The notes: generated by a model not told the origin, from the sequence alone. 64,000 bases of DNA from Pseudocalidococcus azoricus BACA0444 (GCF_031729055.1 NZ_JAVMIP010000009.1:53228-117227), one strand, 5' to 3'. Positions 9,387 to 18,402 are shown, counted from the stretch's first letter. Numbers and translations: made by a program.

Positions 9387-10247
9387 CTAGGATTGCTGAG
9401 AACGAAAATTCAGACTTGTTACGCCATTGTCAACTGTTAAAACTGCACCGGTAGTAAAGCGACTAAAATAATCAGAAGCAAGATAAACTACAGCTCTACC
9501 AATATACTTCGGGGGAATAGAGGTTTTTTGTAATTGACCATACTGCCAGTAACGAGGGTAACCTTGCTCATCTTCCTTCACGAACCCCGGGGCGATGCCA
9601 TTAACACGAATCCCAAATTTACTCAAGTCAATGGCCATTTCTTTGATAACCATGCCTAATGCTGCCTTCGAGGAGGAGTAGCTTGGATCGTTATGGATCA
9701 GCCATTGGTGGATTGACGTTATGAATATAATTGATCCCTTTGTTGAGGTTTTAATCATGTTATTAGCCACTAACTGAGTTAAGTAGAGAGGGCTGAATAC
9801 ATTAGTATCATAAACCATCTTCCAATCCGATAGATAAAAGTCATCGATCCGCGATTTTCTAACAGCAATCCCAATATTATTTACTAAGGTATCAATGGTG
9901 ATATTTTCCTGACTTAAATACTCAATAATCTGGTCAATATCCTGCTGATTGGTAATATCAGCTTGAAAGCCCTTAGACTGCACAGCGTAAGTACTTAATT
10001 CGAGTTCCAGTTTTTTACATTTATCTAGGTCTAAGTCTAAAAAATAGATATTTGCCCCCTGCTTGGCCATCTCTAGGGCAATGCTGCGTCCAATATTTTG
10101 CCCAGCACCAGTAATAAATACATTTTTGCCATATAAAAGCTGATTATCCATCACCAATTTTGGTTCAGCAGTTAGGATAATAAATACTGGATTGTACTTA
10201 CCCCTTAATACATTAATAAGCAACTTGAGGCGATACAAGATATTCAT
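9387..10247 (-). CDS. Short-chain dehydrogenase/reductase
   Basis: About 286 residues. The Rossmann motif is TGAGQNIG (a TGxxxGxG variant with Asn), then NNIG in place of the usual NNAG, the catalytic SI...YSSSK (YxxxK) and a C-terminal TVDNG. An N-terminal extension of about 32 residues precedes the Rossmann fold and contains a hydrophobic stretch. The ATG at 10247 is preferred to a TTG at 10259; an internal Met at 10151 would give a standard-length SDR. It follows a glycosyltransferase by about 20 bases. In this context it probably modifies a sugar or a cluster intermediate; the substrate is inferred only from neighbours. Confidence 0.8.
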   Translation of the reverse strand: MNILYRLKLLINVLRGKYNPVFIILTAEPKLVMDNQLLYGKNVFITGAGQNIGRSIALEMAKQGANIYFLDLDLDKCKKLELELSTYAVQSKGFQADITNQQDIDQIIEYLSQENITIDTLVNNIGIAVRKSRIDDFYLSDWKMVYDTNVFSPLYLTQLVANNMIKTSTKGSIIFITSIHQWLIHNDPSYSSSKAALGMVIKEMAIDLSKFGIRVNGIAPGFVKEDEQGYPRYWQYGQLQKTSIPPKYIGRAVVYLASDYFSRFTTGAVLTVDNGVTSLNFRSQQS

Positions 10248-10267
10248 TAACTTACCCAAATAAAAGT

Positions 10268-11032
10268 CTAAAAAATGTTTAACCTTTCAGGCCAGGCCCC
10301 GAGATAGTCCATCAATGAGCTATGGTTATTATCCATAATCTGAGAATTTTTCTGCTTCATTCGTTGGAGATGTCGATGAAACGCTTCTAATCGCCCCTTC
10401 TGTAATATTTTTATAGATTTAGTTATGTTTTTATCGTGGCGGCGGTAATATAAAACTACCTGAGCAAGGCGATGTTTAATAATTCCTAACTCCCAAGCCC
10501 GAATAAACCAATCCATATCCTGACCACTATATAAACTTTCATCAAAAGTACCCACTTTCTGAAAAAGAGATTTTCGATAGAGACAACAACCTAGCTGCAT
10601 CAGAAATACCGGTTGAGAATCGGGTAAAAACACACCAAGCTCTGAATTTAAGACATAAGGTTGCATTAGGCCTTGAACTATATCAACCAATGGCCTGATT
10701 TGTAGATATTCAACAAATTTTCCCAATATGTTATCCAACCAAAAATCATCAGAGTCTAAAAATGTTACGAACTCTCCCTTAGCAATTTCTAAACCCCGAT
10801 TTCGGGCTGGGCCTGGGCCGGCACAAGAAGACTTTAAATAATGAACTAGTGGGTCGGATTTTGCAATGTCTGCGGTCTGATCAGTTGAATCATCATCAAC
10901 CACGATAACTTCAATTGGCTCGTAATATTGTCTGTGAATACTAGCTAGTGCTTCACCGAGGAAAAGCTCTCCATTATGCACAGGTATGATAATACTCACT
11001 AAGGGTTTATCGTCAATCATAAAGTTAGTCAT
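10268..11032 (-). CDS. Family 2 glycosyltransferase
   Basis: 254 residues. SIIIPVHNGELFLGEALASI, VVDDDSTDQTA, GPGPARNRGL and FLDSDDFW give the GT2 nucleotide-sugar and metal sites. Mid-protein DMDWFIRAWELGI and C-terminal YYRRHDKNIT followed by a HRHLQRMKQ-type basic helix are shared with the paralogues at 11720, 12570 and 13315. It overlaps the next gene upstream by eight bases, so translation is probably coupled. Donor and acceptor are unknown. Confidence 0.85.
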   Translation of the reverse strand: MTNFMIDDKPLVSIIIPVHNGELFLGEALASIHRQYYEPIEVIVVDDDSTDQTADIAKSDPLVHYLKSSCAGPGPARNRGLEIAKGEFVTFLDSDDFWLDNILGKFVEYLQIRPLVDIVQGLMQPYVLNSELGVFLPDSQPVFLMQLGCCLYRKSLFQKVGTFDESLYSGQDMDWFIRAWELGIIKHRLAQVVLYYRRHDKNITKSIKILQKGRLEAFHRHLQRMKQKNSQIMDNNHSSLMDYLGAWPERLNIF

Positions 11033-11723
11033 TTCTTTTTTCTAATCTTTTCTGCTGGATGTGCTGACGAAGAATATTAAGTAGTTCCTGAGAGTTCACA
11101 CCAGCATTAATCGTTGCGGTATTCCCGCTCCAAACTCGCTTGTGAAGCAATATTTGTGGGATAGTCTTCATAGGGATATTCTTCTGTTCAGCTCGAATGA
11201 ACCACTCAACATCATTAGCAAACGCAAGAGATGGTGACAGCAAGCCTACCTGCTTAAACACACTTTTTCGAGCTACTAGAGTTTCCATGATGCGCCCAGT
11301 AAGCTCTTGTTTTAGTAGGGATGGCTTAAAACTATAGGCATCTTCTGGAGCAGACTCTGTAAAGTAACAAAAATTGGTAATTGTGTATCCTAAATTCGGT
11401 TCTCTCTTCATTAATTCAATCTGTAATTGAAGCTTCTGAGGTAGCCATCGATCATCATGGGACAAAAAAGCAATAAATTCCCCTTCAGCACTTTCAATCC
11501 CTTGATTATAGGCTTGAGCCAGGCCTGGTTCTCGCTGTAACTGATATTGAACTAGATCATAGGATTGGGCAATTATTGCAGTTCGATCTGTTGAGTTACC
11601 ATCAATCAGAATAATTTCATCAACAGGATAGGTTTGAGTGACAATACTGTCGATGGCTTCAGATAAATAAGGTTCGCCATTTTTAACCACCATAACCACA
11701 CTGATCATAGAAATGGAGTTCAT
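11025..11723 (-). CDS. Family 2 glycosyltransferase, divergent member
   Basis: 232 residues. SVVMVVKNGEPYLSEAIDSI, ILIDGNSTDRTA and AFLSHDDRW mark GT2, but the metal site reads SHDD rather than DxDD. The C-terminus (LLHKRVWSGNTAT) lacks the RRHDxNMT motif of its neighbours. It therefore belongs to a different subgroup (the IDGNSTD class) and may use another sugar. It overlaps both adjacent glycosyltransferase genes (8 and 4 bases). Confidence 0.85.
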   Translation of the reverse strand: MNSISMISVVMVVKNGEPYLSEAIDSIVTQTYPVDEIILIDGNSTDRTAIIAQSYDLVQYQLQREPGLAQAYNQGIESAEGEFIAFLSHDDRWLPQKLQLQIELMKREPNLGYTITNFCYFTESAPEDAYSFKPSLLKQELTGRIMETLVARKSVFKQVGLLSPSLAFANDVEWFIRAEQKNIPMKTIPQILLHKRVWSGNTATINAGVNSQELLNILRQHIQQKRLEKRND

Positions 11724-12475
11724 GAAATTTTTGGTAACTCCGGAGATGAAACATAACCAAAATAATCGGCCACAGTAATTGAGGAGGGCAGAACCTCTGA
11801 TTCTTGGCGAGTTCGTTTTAGATGGCGATAAAAAGCCTGCACTAATCCCTGTTGAACTCGGAGCTTATCATTAGTCATATTTTGATCATGCCTACGACGT
11901 AAGAGAGTGACTTCATAAATTCGATCTTTAGGAATTCCAAGCTCCCAGGCCCGCATAAACCAGTCTACATCTTCATTTGTTTTCAGTGAAATATCAAAGT
12001 AGCCTATCTTCTCAAATACAGATTTCCGATATAGTGCACTGGCAAAGTTTACATTCCAATGCGGAATTCCCGAGTAATCGAATGTTTCTGTTTGCGGATT
12101 ATAGTTAAGTTGCTGAACTAAGCCATGGACAATATCAACCGTGGTATTTTGGCTCAAATAAGTCGCTAAGTTAAGTAGCATTCCAGGTGGATATAAGTCA
12201 TCAGAATCTAAAAATGTGATGTATTCTCCTTTGGCAGCTTTAATACCCGTGTTTTTTGCAGCAGCAGCACCCTGGTTGTGTTGATAAATATAGGAAACTT
12301 TCGGATTTGATCGGGCAATTGATGCGGTCTTATCCGTAGATCCATCATCGACTAGAATTATTTCGAGTGACTGGTAATTTTGGGAGTGAACTGAATCTAA
12401 CGCCTCGGTTAGAAACCGCTCTCCGTTATACACAGGTATAATCACTGAAATTAGAGGTAAACTGATAATCATCAT
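11720..12475 (-). CDS. Family 2 glycosyltransferase
   Basis: 251 residues. SVIIPVYNGERFLTEALDSV, LVDDGSTDKTA, GAAAAKNTGIKAAKGEY and FLDSDDLY are GT2 blocks. DVDWFMRAWELGI and LRRRHDQNMT match the paralogue group. It overlaps the downstream gene by an ATGA. A 94-base gap separates it from the upstream glycosyltransferase (start of the next gene at 12570), the largest gap inside the glycosyltransferase array; it holds a weak hairpin (ATCACT/AGTGAT) and may carry a promoter. Confidence 0.85.
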   Translation of the reverse strand: MMIISLPLISVIIPVYNGERFLTEALDSVHSQNYQSLEIILVDDGSTDKTASIARSNPKVSYIYQHNQGAAAAKNTGIKAAKGEYITFLDSDDLYPPGMLLNLATYLSQNTTVDIVHGLVQQLNYNPQTETFDYSGIPHWNVNFASALYRKSVFEKIGYFDISLKTNEDVDWFMRAWELGIPKDRIYEVTLLRRRHDQNMTNDKLRVQQGLVQAFYRHLKRTRQESEVLPSSITVADYFGYVSSPELPKIS

Positions 12476-12569
12476 AACTTATCCAACATAATCCGGTGAT
12501 CTAAGACTCTAAGAAAATAAATTCAAGTAGTAAATTAATCACTTCATAACTGTTAGTGATCAACTGAAA

Positions 12570-13310
12570 TCAATAGGGCCAATGTCCAAAATAATCCAAT
12601 GTTTTCTCTACTTGTAAATTTCGCGTTTTATTCTCCTGTTGACGTATTCGTTTTAAATGACGGTGATATACTTTAACCAAATTTAGCTGAGATAGTGTTA
12701 GAAACTTGGTCATATTATTATCATGTTTTCGATACAATAAGGATGTAAATTCCAGCTTTTCTTTGTGAATATTTATTTCGTATGCTCTTAACGTCCAATC
12801 CCAGTCTTCACTACAACTTAATGTTGTATCAAAGAATCCTACAGAATCAAACACATATTTACGATATAAAGAACTTGCCATTAAAGCAAACATGAAATAA
12901 GGGACAGTTATTGGGTTGAATTTTTGATCATAATTATTAAGACAATATTCTTGAACCTGAGATTGAATAATATCAACAGAGGGATTATTAACAAGATAGC
13001 TTGAGTGTCGCCGTAGTGTATCTCTCGTCCAGATATCATCACAATCTAAAAATGCAATAAATTTACCATTGGCCTTCTCTAATCCCATATTCTTTGCCGC
13101 ACCAGGCCCCTGGTTATTCTGATAATAATAATTAACGGTTGGGTCAGATTGAGCGATGACAGCACTGTTATCTGTTGAGCCATCATCAACAACAATAATT
13201 TCTAGAGATGGATACTCTTGAGCATGAATACTTTCTAATGCTTCCGACAAGAATTTTTCGCCGTTCCAGACAGGAATTATCACGGTAATTAGGGGGTAAT
13301 CAGTATTCAT
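12570..13310 (-). CDS. Family 2 glycosyltransferase
   Basis: 246 residues from ATG 13310. TVIIPVWNGEKFLSEALESI, VVDDGSTDNSA, GPGAAKNMGL and FLDCDDIW define GT2; LYRKHDNNMT is the paralogue motif. The frame is open further upstream, but that would overlap the previous gene by over 100 bases; 13310 gives a four-base gap to its stop and places the catalytic domain at the normal distance. Confidence 0.85.
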   Translation of the reverse strand: MNTDYPLITVIIPVWNGEKFLSEALESIHAQEYPSLEIIVVDDGSTDNSAVIAQSDPTVNYYYQNNQGPGAAKNMGLEKANGKFIAFLDCDDIWTRDTLRRHSSYLVNNPSVDIIQSQVQEYCLNNYDQKFNPITVPYFMFALMASSLYRKYVFDSVGFFDTTLSCSEDWDWTLRAYEINIHKEKLEFTSLLYRKHDNNMTKFLTLSQLNLVKVYHRHLKRIRQQENKTRNLQVEKTLDYFGHWPY

Positions 13311-13314
13311 ATAA

Positions 13315-14064
13315 TCATTTCTTTTGATTATTTTTAAAGTATTTATTAAAGCCAATATATTCGAGAAAACTTTGTTTGTTATGGCTAAGCTGTAGATTTT
13401 GACGATTATATTGAATGTGTTCATAGTAAACTCTCATTATTCCTTTTTTTATTGTTATGGTATCCCACGTCATATTATTGTCATGTCTGCGATAGTGAAG
13501 AGTAACTTTCTCAAGACTATAATTTGGAACTTCTTGATACCAGGCCCGCATAAACCATTCAATATCATCACAACCTTTAAGCCCATCAGACAATAGACCT
13601 ACCTTGAAAAATATTGATTTGCGAAAAAGAGCACTACCTAGGTTGACATGCCAATAGGGAATTCTATCGGAAATATAGAACTTGCTGTCATCCAAACAAT
13701 AGTTATACTCTTGTACTAATCCATGAACTAATGCAACATCGGGCATTTTCTGTAATATTTCAACTAGATTAATCAAGCTACCTTTGGGCCATACATCATC
13801 TTGATCAAGAAAGGTAATTAAGTCTCCTTTTGCTTGAATTATGCCATTATTCCGTGCTACAGCCTGTCCTTGATTTTCTTGATAAAAGTAACGAACTCTT
13901 GAATCGGCTTTGGCAATTTCAGCACTATTATCCATAGAACCATCATCAACAACAATTAGTTCTAGTGGGTCATAGTTTTGAGCATGTATACTGGCAAGAG
14001 CCTCTGCTAAAAAATGCTCTCCATTGTAAACAGGAATAATGACTGAGATTAAAGGGAGTGTCAT
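13315..14064 (-). CDS. Family 2 glycosyltransferase
   Basis: 249 residues. SVIIPVYNGEHFLAEALASI, VVDDGSMDNSA, GQAVARNNGI and FLDQDDVW are GT2 blocks; DIEWFMRAWYQ and HYRRHDNNMT are the shared paralogue motifs. It follows the HprK-like gene by five bases, so the array is probably read from the same promoter as the kinase and PqqD genes. Donor and acceptor are unknown. Confidence 0.85.
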   Translation of the reverse strand: MTLPLISVIIPVYNGEHFLAEALASIHAQNYDPLELIVVDDGSMDNSAEIAKADSRVRYFYQENQGQAVARNNGIIQAKGDLITFLDQDDVWPKGSLINLVEILQKMPDVALVHGLVQEYNYCLDDSKFYISDRIPYWHVNLGSALFRKSIFFKVGLLSDGLKGCDDIEWFMRAWYQEVPNYSLEKVTLHYRRHDNNMTWDTITIKKGIMRVYYEHIQYNRQNLQLSHNKQSFLEYIGFNKYFKNNQKK

Positions 14065-14069
14065 AATAG

Positions 14070-15170
14070 CTACAACTCATTTAATATTTGCAGAATATTC
14101 TCAGGAATTTGCTTTATATCTGTCCCAATTTTTAGATAAAAACAAGGTAAGTGTGATGCAACTTTGGAAATCATCTGAAATGTATTTTGATTCGTATAGG
14201 GCAACTGGAGAATACTACTAGGAGCGATTGAGAAAAGTGCTTTAGCCGGAGATGTTCTTTCCCATGTTGTTGCGCTTAAACCAGTGACCTTGGGAATACA
14301 AATAGCTTTTAAGGGTAACTCATTTAACAAAGCTTCGGGTGCAAACTGGTTAACAAATGCCATTGCTTTCTCATATTCGATATTTCTAGAATTAGATAGA
14401 TACTTGTTGATGAATGGAAAACGTTTTAAATCATTTTTACCGACTAACTTCACTGTACTAAATAAGCTATGGACTTTTAGAGGTTGCTCCCAAGTTACAA
14501 CACAGTAATCATCACTTAAATATTTTAGTTTGCTATCTACACAGGCCAAGGCTGTAGTTGACTTTCCTGAGCCGCCTTTACCAACCAATAGTACTCCCTT
14601 ATCCTCTAAGCCGACTGCACCAGCATGAAGCATTAATTGTCCTTTACTTTGAACTAACCAATGCCAAATAACTTTAAATGGTGAGCCAATTTCATAGTAG
14701 GGCAGTCTATTTATATCTTGGATTAAGCAGAGAGCAATATTTTTCTCCAAATGATAGAGGTTGACAATACCTGATCCACCATTATAGGCAATTAAAATTT
14801 GCTGATTGTCACCATTAGTTATTTCACCTCGAGGAGCAAGATACTTTTCAGGATGCTGGGCTATTGCTCCAAACCAAGCTTTAACTAATTGCGGTAAAGG
14901 TTGATTATGAGAAACTTGCTCTGATACAAAGATGGTTAAATCTGCTTTCATCTGAGAAGTCTTAGGAATAATTAAATGTAGTTGAGCTGGAGAGATGATT
15001 TTTTGAATAGTCTCATTTGCAAATTTTAAGTGAATGGTGTAATCGCCTATTTTATAGAAGCTTTCGCAGACTGTGGTTGTATGACTGATACTATTTTGGC
15101 AGTATTGATAAAAACTCCAAAAAATATCATGATTGCCTATCATTAAGTTAGAATCTCTTATCAAAGTCAT
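14070..15170 (-). CDS. HPr-kinase-like protein (HprK-related)
   Basis: 366 residues. The C-terminal half carries LMLHAGAV, a P-loop GKGGSGKST (around residue 195) and YLSDDYCVV, the arrangement seen in HprK-related kinases. The N-terminal half is unrelated to classical HprK and has no recognised catalytic motif. Bona fide HprK phosphorylates the PTS protein HPr; relatives in peptide clusters phosphorylate precursor peptides. Cyanobacteria lack a normal PTS, so a peptide or sugar target is more likely. It follows the PqqD-like gene by 34 bases, a pairing typical of this family. Confidence 0.75.
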   Translation of the reverse strand: MTLIRDSNLMIGNHDIFWSFYQYCQNSISHTTTVCESFYKIGDYTIHLKFANETIQKIISPAQLHLIIPKTSQMKADLTIFVSEQVSHNQPLPQLVKAWFGAIAQHPEKYLAPRGEITNGDNQQILIAYNGGSGIVNLYHLEKNIALCLIQDINRLPYYEIGSPFKVIWHWLVQSKGQLMLHAGAVGLEDKGVLLVGKGGSGKSTTALACVDSKLKYLSDDYCVVTWEQPLKVHSLFSTVKLVGKNDLKRFPFINKYLSNSRNIEYEKAMAFVNQFAPEALLNELPLKAICIPKVTGLSATTWERTSPAKALFSIAPSSILQLPYTNQNTFQMISKVASHLPCFYLKIGTDIKQIPENILQILNEL

Positions 15171-15204
15171 ACGCTATATTTTTTATAATCTGTCTTTTAA
15201 TCGT

Positions 15205-15633
15205 CTACTCAATGTTAGCTTTTGGCCAACCGCTGTCTGTAACATCGTGAATTGGGTCTAATATCAACAAATCTTGCAAATCACTATATTTACACAGCTT
15301 TGGTTCAACAAAACTCTTTCCTACTGCCATATTGTCTAAGTTCAACGACTCAGAATCAGGCAAATCTTCCCCTAGGGGTACAATCAAGCCCTCCATCTGC
15401 AACTCATCCACCAGGCCGGCCACAGTATTGATCATCTGATCAGAATGGGCATTAAATGTCTTGGCTAGCCAATTACCAACTTCAGTAACCGTTAGTCCTT
15501 GGGATAATAACTCCCAGATTATGGCTCCAGAACCTTCCATACTGTAATAGTTACCACTGTCAAGATTGAGAATCACGGCTTCCCCCTCAATCACTTCGCT
15601 GACAACCGTAGGCGTATTGACTCTAAACTTCAT
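15205..15633 (-). CDS. PqqD-like protein with conserved C-terminal tail
   Basis: 142 residues. Residues 1-90 form a PqqD/RRE-type winged-helix domain with EGEAVILNLDSGNYYSM, GAIIWELLSQG and VAGLVDELQMEGLI; such domains bind peptide leaders. Residues 91-142 are an acidic linker and a tail with KYSDLQDLLILDPIHDV (115-131) and GWP (135-137). PqqD itself is about 90 residues, so the tail is extra; similar DPIH...GWP tails are, as far as I recall, present in other cyanobacterial PqqD proteins. It is the first gene of the minus-strand cluster and diverges from the methyltransferase at 15741. Confidence 0.8.
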   Translation of the reverse strand: MKFRVNTPTVVSEVIEGEAVILNLDSGNYYSMEGSGAIIWELLSQGLTVTEVGNWLAKTFNAHSDQMINTVAGLVDELQMEGLIVPLGEDLPDSESLNLDNMAVGKSFVEPKLCKYSDLQDLLILDPIHDVTDSGWPKANIE

Positions 15634-15740
15634 AACTTATCTCGAAAGATATTTGTCTAAGAGGACGTTGGATTAATATTTTTGTTAGCCTACCACAAAT
15701 GGTTCGTTGTTAAAAAACTAATTGGTATAACTCTATGCTC

Positions 15741-16472
15741 ATGAACTCTTTTTGGGGGAAGCAAATTCTTGCATTAATTCGTGAAGGAAACTATGCCCAT
15801 CCTGGAGAAGAGGAAGCCATTGAGTTAATGTTTGCCACAATTCCGTCAAATCCGGACCGAAAGATGTTAGATGTTGGTTGTGGTCGGGGCGGCACGGCTC
15901 ATTATTTGCAGTCCCACGGTTGGGGAAACGTGACTGGCCTGGATTTGGATGCAGACTCGATTCAATATGCCCAAGAGCACTATCCCGGCTGCAAATTTTT
16001 CACTGCAAATGTTCTAAACGCACCAAACACTCTACCGACAACCTATGATTTGCTCTACCTATTCAACTCGTTCTATGCTTTCGAGGATCAGGCCCAGGCC
16101 CTAGATGCTCTTCACCAAGTTGCCCATCCCGGCTCCACCCTTTTAATCTTTGACTATATAGATTTAGGAACCTATCACCAGGCCCCGATTACCCAAGCTA
16201 ACAAACCTTTTATTCCCCATCCCATTGTTTTAGCTGAAATCACATCTCTACTGGGAACACAGTGGCAGTTAACCCGTATTCAGGATCTTTCGGCACAGTA
16301 TCAACAGTGGTATCAACACTTTATGGCCCAGGCCCATAGTAAACGGCTCGACATTATTGAATTGGCTGGAGTCCAGGCCTGGGAAACTGTTAGCCAAGTC
16401 TATGGAGAACTATTAGAATCCATTCGGCGGGGAGAATTAGGGGGCGCAATCATCACCACTCAGGCCCAGTAA
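15741..16472 (+). CDS. Class I SAM-dependent methyltransferase
   Basis: About 243 residues. LDVGCGRGGTAHYLQ is motif I, VTGLDLDADSIQYAQ binds the SAM ribose, and LYLFNSFYAF and LLIFDYIDL are the later core strands. The substrate is unknown; the EGNYAHPGEEEAIELMF start is a conserved feature of a small family. ATG 15735 and 15741 are both possible. It faces away from the PqqD-like gene across about 100 bases, so it may or may not belong to the cluster. Higher GC and several CAGGCC sites make it look like core genome. Confidence 0.75.
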   Translation: MNSFWGKQILALIREGNYAHPGEEEAIELMFATIPSNPDRKMLDVGCGRGGTAHYLQSHGWGNVTGLDLDADSIQYAQEHYPGCKFFTANVLNAPNTLPTTYDLLYLFNSFYAFEDQAQALDALHQVAHPGSTLLIFDYIDLGTYHQAPITQANKPFIPHPIVLAEITSLLGTQWQLTRIQDLSAQYQQWYQHFMAQAHSKRLDIIELAGVQAWETVSQVYGELLESIRRGELGGAIITTQAQ

Positions 16473-16503
16473 GGCTCACTGATTCCTCCATGAAGATCAC
16501 TAC

Positions 16504-17403
16504 CTAAGCGACCTCAGCACCCTGAACATTAAGTTGGGTCACCTGAGTTTGAGCCAAGACCCCGACCTTAGCCCAAGCCGAACCCATTGCTTCAGCTACC
16601 CCTTGAGAGGATTGAGGAGGTGTTAATGCCAGCAACGTTGGCCCCGCCCCACTAATCACCAGGCCATAGGCCCCCGCTGCCAGTGCTGCAATTTGGACTT
16701 GCTCATAACCCGGAATCAGGGAATGACGATAGGGTTGATGGAGTCGATCTTGCAGGCCAGCCGCCAGCCATTGAGCATTACCAGTCCCCAACCCTTGAAT
16801 CAGTAGGGCGAGGTGGGCTGCATTAAAAATGGCATCCCCATAGCTGAGATGGGGCGGGAGAACTTGCCGAGCCGTCTGGGTCGCTAATTCAAACTCTGGG
16901 ATCGCAATCACGGGAACAACAGACTCATGCCAGGCCAAGGGAACTGTCACCCACCCCTGATCCCCTGCTCCCGTTGCCGTCAATTGACAGCCCCCCAACA
17001 AGGCCGGAACCACATTATCTGGATGCCCCTCCATCTCAATCGCTAGGTCTAGGAGTTGTCGAGGATTCAAAGGCTGATCCATAAGTGCATTGGCCCCCAG
17101 CAGTCCCCCGATGATAGCCGTAGCTGAACTGCCCAGGCCTCGCGCTAAGGGGACTCCCAACTCAATCTCTAACTGAATATCAGGAATATCTTCGTCAAGG
17201 GAATCATAAAAATAACAAAAAGCTTGATAGGCTAAATTCCGTTCATCCGTCAAGACTTTGCCAGCATCCAGGCCCCGAGCCATAATCTTGGTCGTTGGAG
17301 ATTTTTGGAACTTAAATTGATTGGTCAGGGATAGGGCTGCTCCTAAACAATCAAACCCAGGCCCAAGATTTGCTGTTGTTGCGGGTACTGTTACCGTGAT
17401 CAT
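16504..17403 (-). CDS. thrB: Homoserine kinase
   Basis: 299 residues, normal length. The GHMP start VTVPATTANLGPGFDCLG, the ATP loop PLARGLGSSATAI (near residues 85-97), GHPDNVVPALLGG and the C-terminal ISGAGPTLLAL identify homoserine kinase, which phosphorylates homoserine on the way to threonine in the cytosol. It appears to be a single-gene unit; flanking genes are unrelated. Confidence 0.95.
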   Translation of the reverse strand: MITVTVPATTANLGPGFDCLGAALSLTNQFKFQKSPTTKIMARGLDAGKVLTDERNLAYQAFCYFYDSLDEDIPDIQLEIELGVPLARGLGSSATAIIGGLLGANALMDQPLNPRQLLDLAIEMEGHPDNVVPALLGGCQLTATGAGDQGWVTVPLAWHESVVPVIAIPEFELATQTARQVLPPHLSYGDAIFNAAHLALLIQGLGTGNAQWLAAGLQDRLHQPYRHSLIPGYEQVQIAALAAGAYGLVISGAGPTLLALTPPQSSQGVAEAMGSAWAKVGVLAQTQVTQLNVQGAEVA

Positions 17404-17532
17404 CGTATTTGCCGTTCAAAAAAGTGGTTCATACCTTACGCTGATCAATCCAATCACATAATGGCCTGACGGCAAGCTCGGAACCAAAAATATCCCAAAA
17501 TTGACAATATCTTTATCAGTGCTTAGTTAAAG

Positions 17533-18309
17533 TTAAGCTGGGGGGCGAAACCGTGGCTCTAGGGTTTTGACAAGAACATCCCTAGGCAAAAAACGCGGGA
17601 GGCTGACAACAACGCGATTTTGCAACTGCCCGCTCACCAGATGAGAACGCCGCGCCGCCAGAGCCATCAATGCTTCTTTAACAACCCCTTCCGGTGCATC
17701 CCCTTTTGACATCCCTGGGGCTTGGGTCATCTCGGCCACATCAAAAAATTCAGTTCGGGTTGGGCCTGGACAAACCGCCATGACTGTAATTCCCCGCCCA
17801 TAGTTTTCGGCCCAAAGAGCTTCGCTGAAATGAAGCACAAAAGCCTTAGTGGCGGCATAAACACTGATGTAGGGCATGGGGAGGAAACCCGCAATGGAGC
17901 TAACATTGAGAACTTCCCCCTGTTGCCGTTGTTGCATTTCCCCCAGGAACAAGTGGGTCAGTTCCACCAAGGCCGTAATATTCACTTGGATCATAGCGGT
18001 AAACTTGCCTAGATCACGGCTGGCAAACTCCCCATAGTCCCCAAAGCCAGCATTATTGATCAATAAATCAACAGTCATCCCCCAGGCCTGGACTTGCTGA
18101 AAAATCCCTTGAGCCGCCTCCGATTGACTTAAATCTTGAACAATATATTTAACAGTGATTCCATATTGTTGTTGGAGGGGATCTCCCACGGCCTGGAGTT
18201 GTGCTTGGTTCCGAGCCGAAAGGATCAAGTCATACTGTTTGGCTGCCAAAGCCTGAGCAAACGCCGCTCCAATCCCCCGTGATGCACCCGTAATCAATGC
18301 AACTGGCAT
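17533..18309 (-). CDS. SDR-family oxidoreductase
   Basis: About 258 residues. TGASRGIG (Rossmann), NNAGFGDYG, NVSSIAG and YAATK (YxxxK catalytic) are complete. The LILSARNQAQL and C-terminal pattern resemble the DltE/YqjQ-like class of short-chain dehydrogenases. The substrate is unknown. ATG 18309 is preferred to GTG 18315; both give the same domain. Confidence 0.85.
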   Translation of the reverse strand: MPVALITGASRGIGAAFAQALAAKQYDLILSARNQAQLQAVGDPLQQQYGITVKYIVQDLSQSEAAQGIFQQVQAWGMTVDLLINNAGFGDYGEFASRDLGKFTAMIQVNITALVELTHLFLGEMQQRQQGEVLNVSSIAGFLPMPYISVYAATKAFVLHFSEALWAENYGRGITVMAVCPGPTRTEFFDVAEMTQAPGMSKGDAPEGVVKEALMALAARRSHLVSGQLQNRVVVSLPRFLPRDVLVKTLEPRFRPPA

Positions 18310-18402
18310 ACCCACTCCCCTGCGCCTCTAACGCTCTGAGCAAATGTCCATACTCTAGCGAAGATTCTGCCCAAAGCTAGGGATGCTTTTGAGATGGAAG
18401 AC

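Noticed and set aside
4879..15633. Standard lasso-peptide gene cluster
   Set aside because: PqqD, kinase, nucleotidyltransferase and exporter are present, but no asparagine-synthetase-like cyclase, transglutaminase-like protease or precursor peptide is seen.
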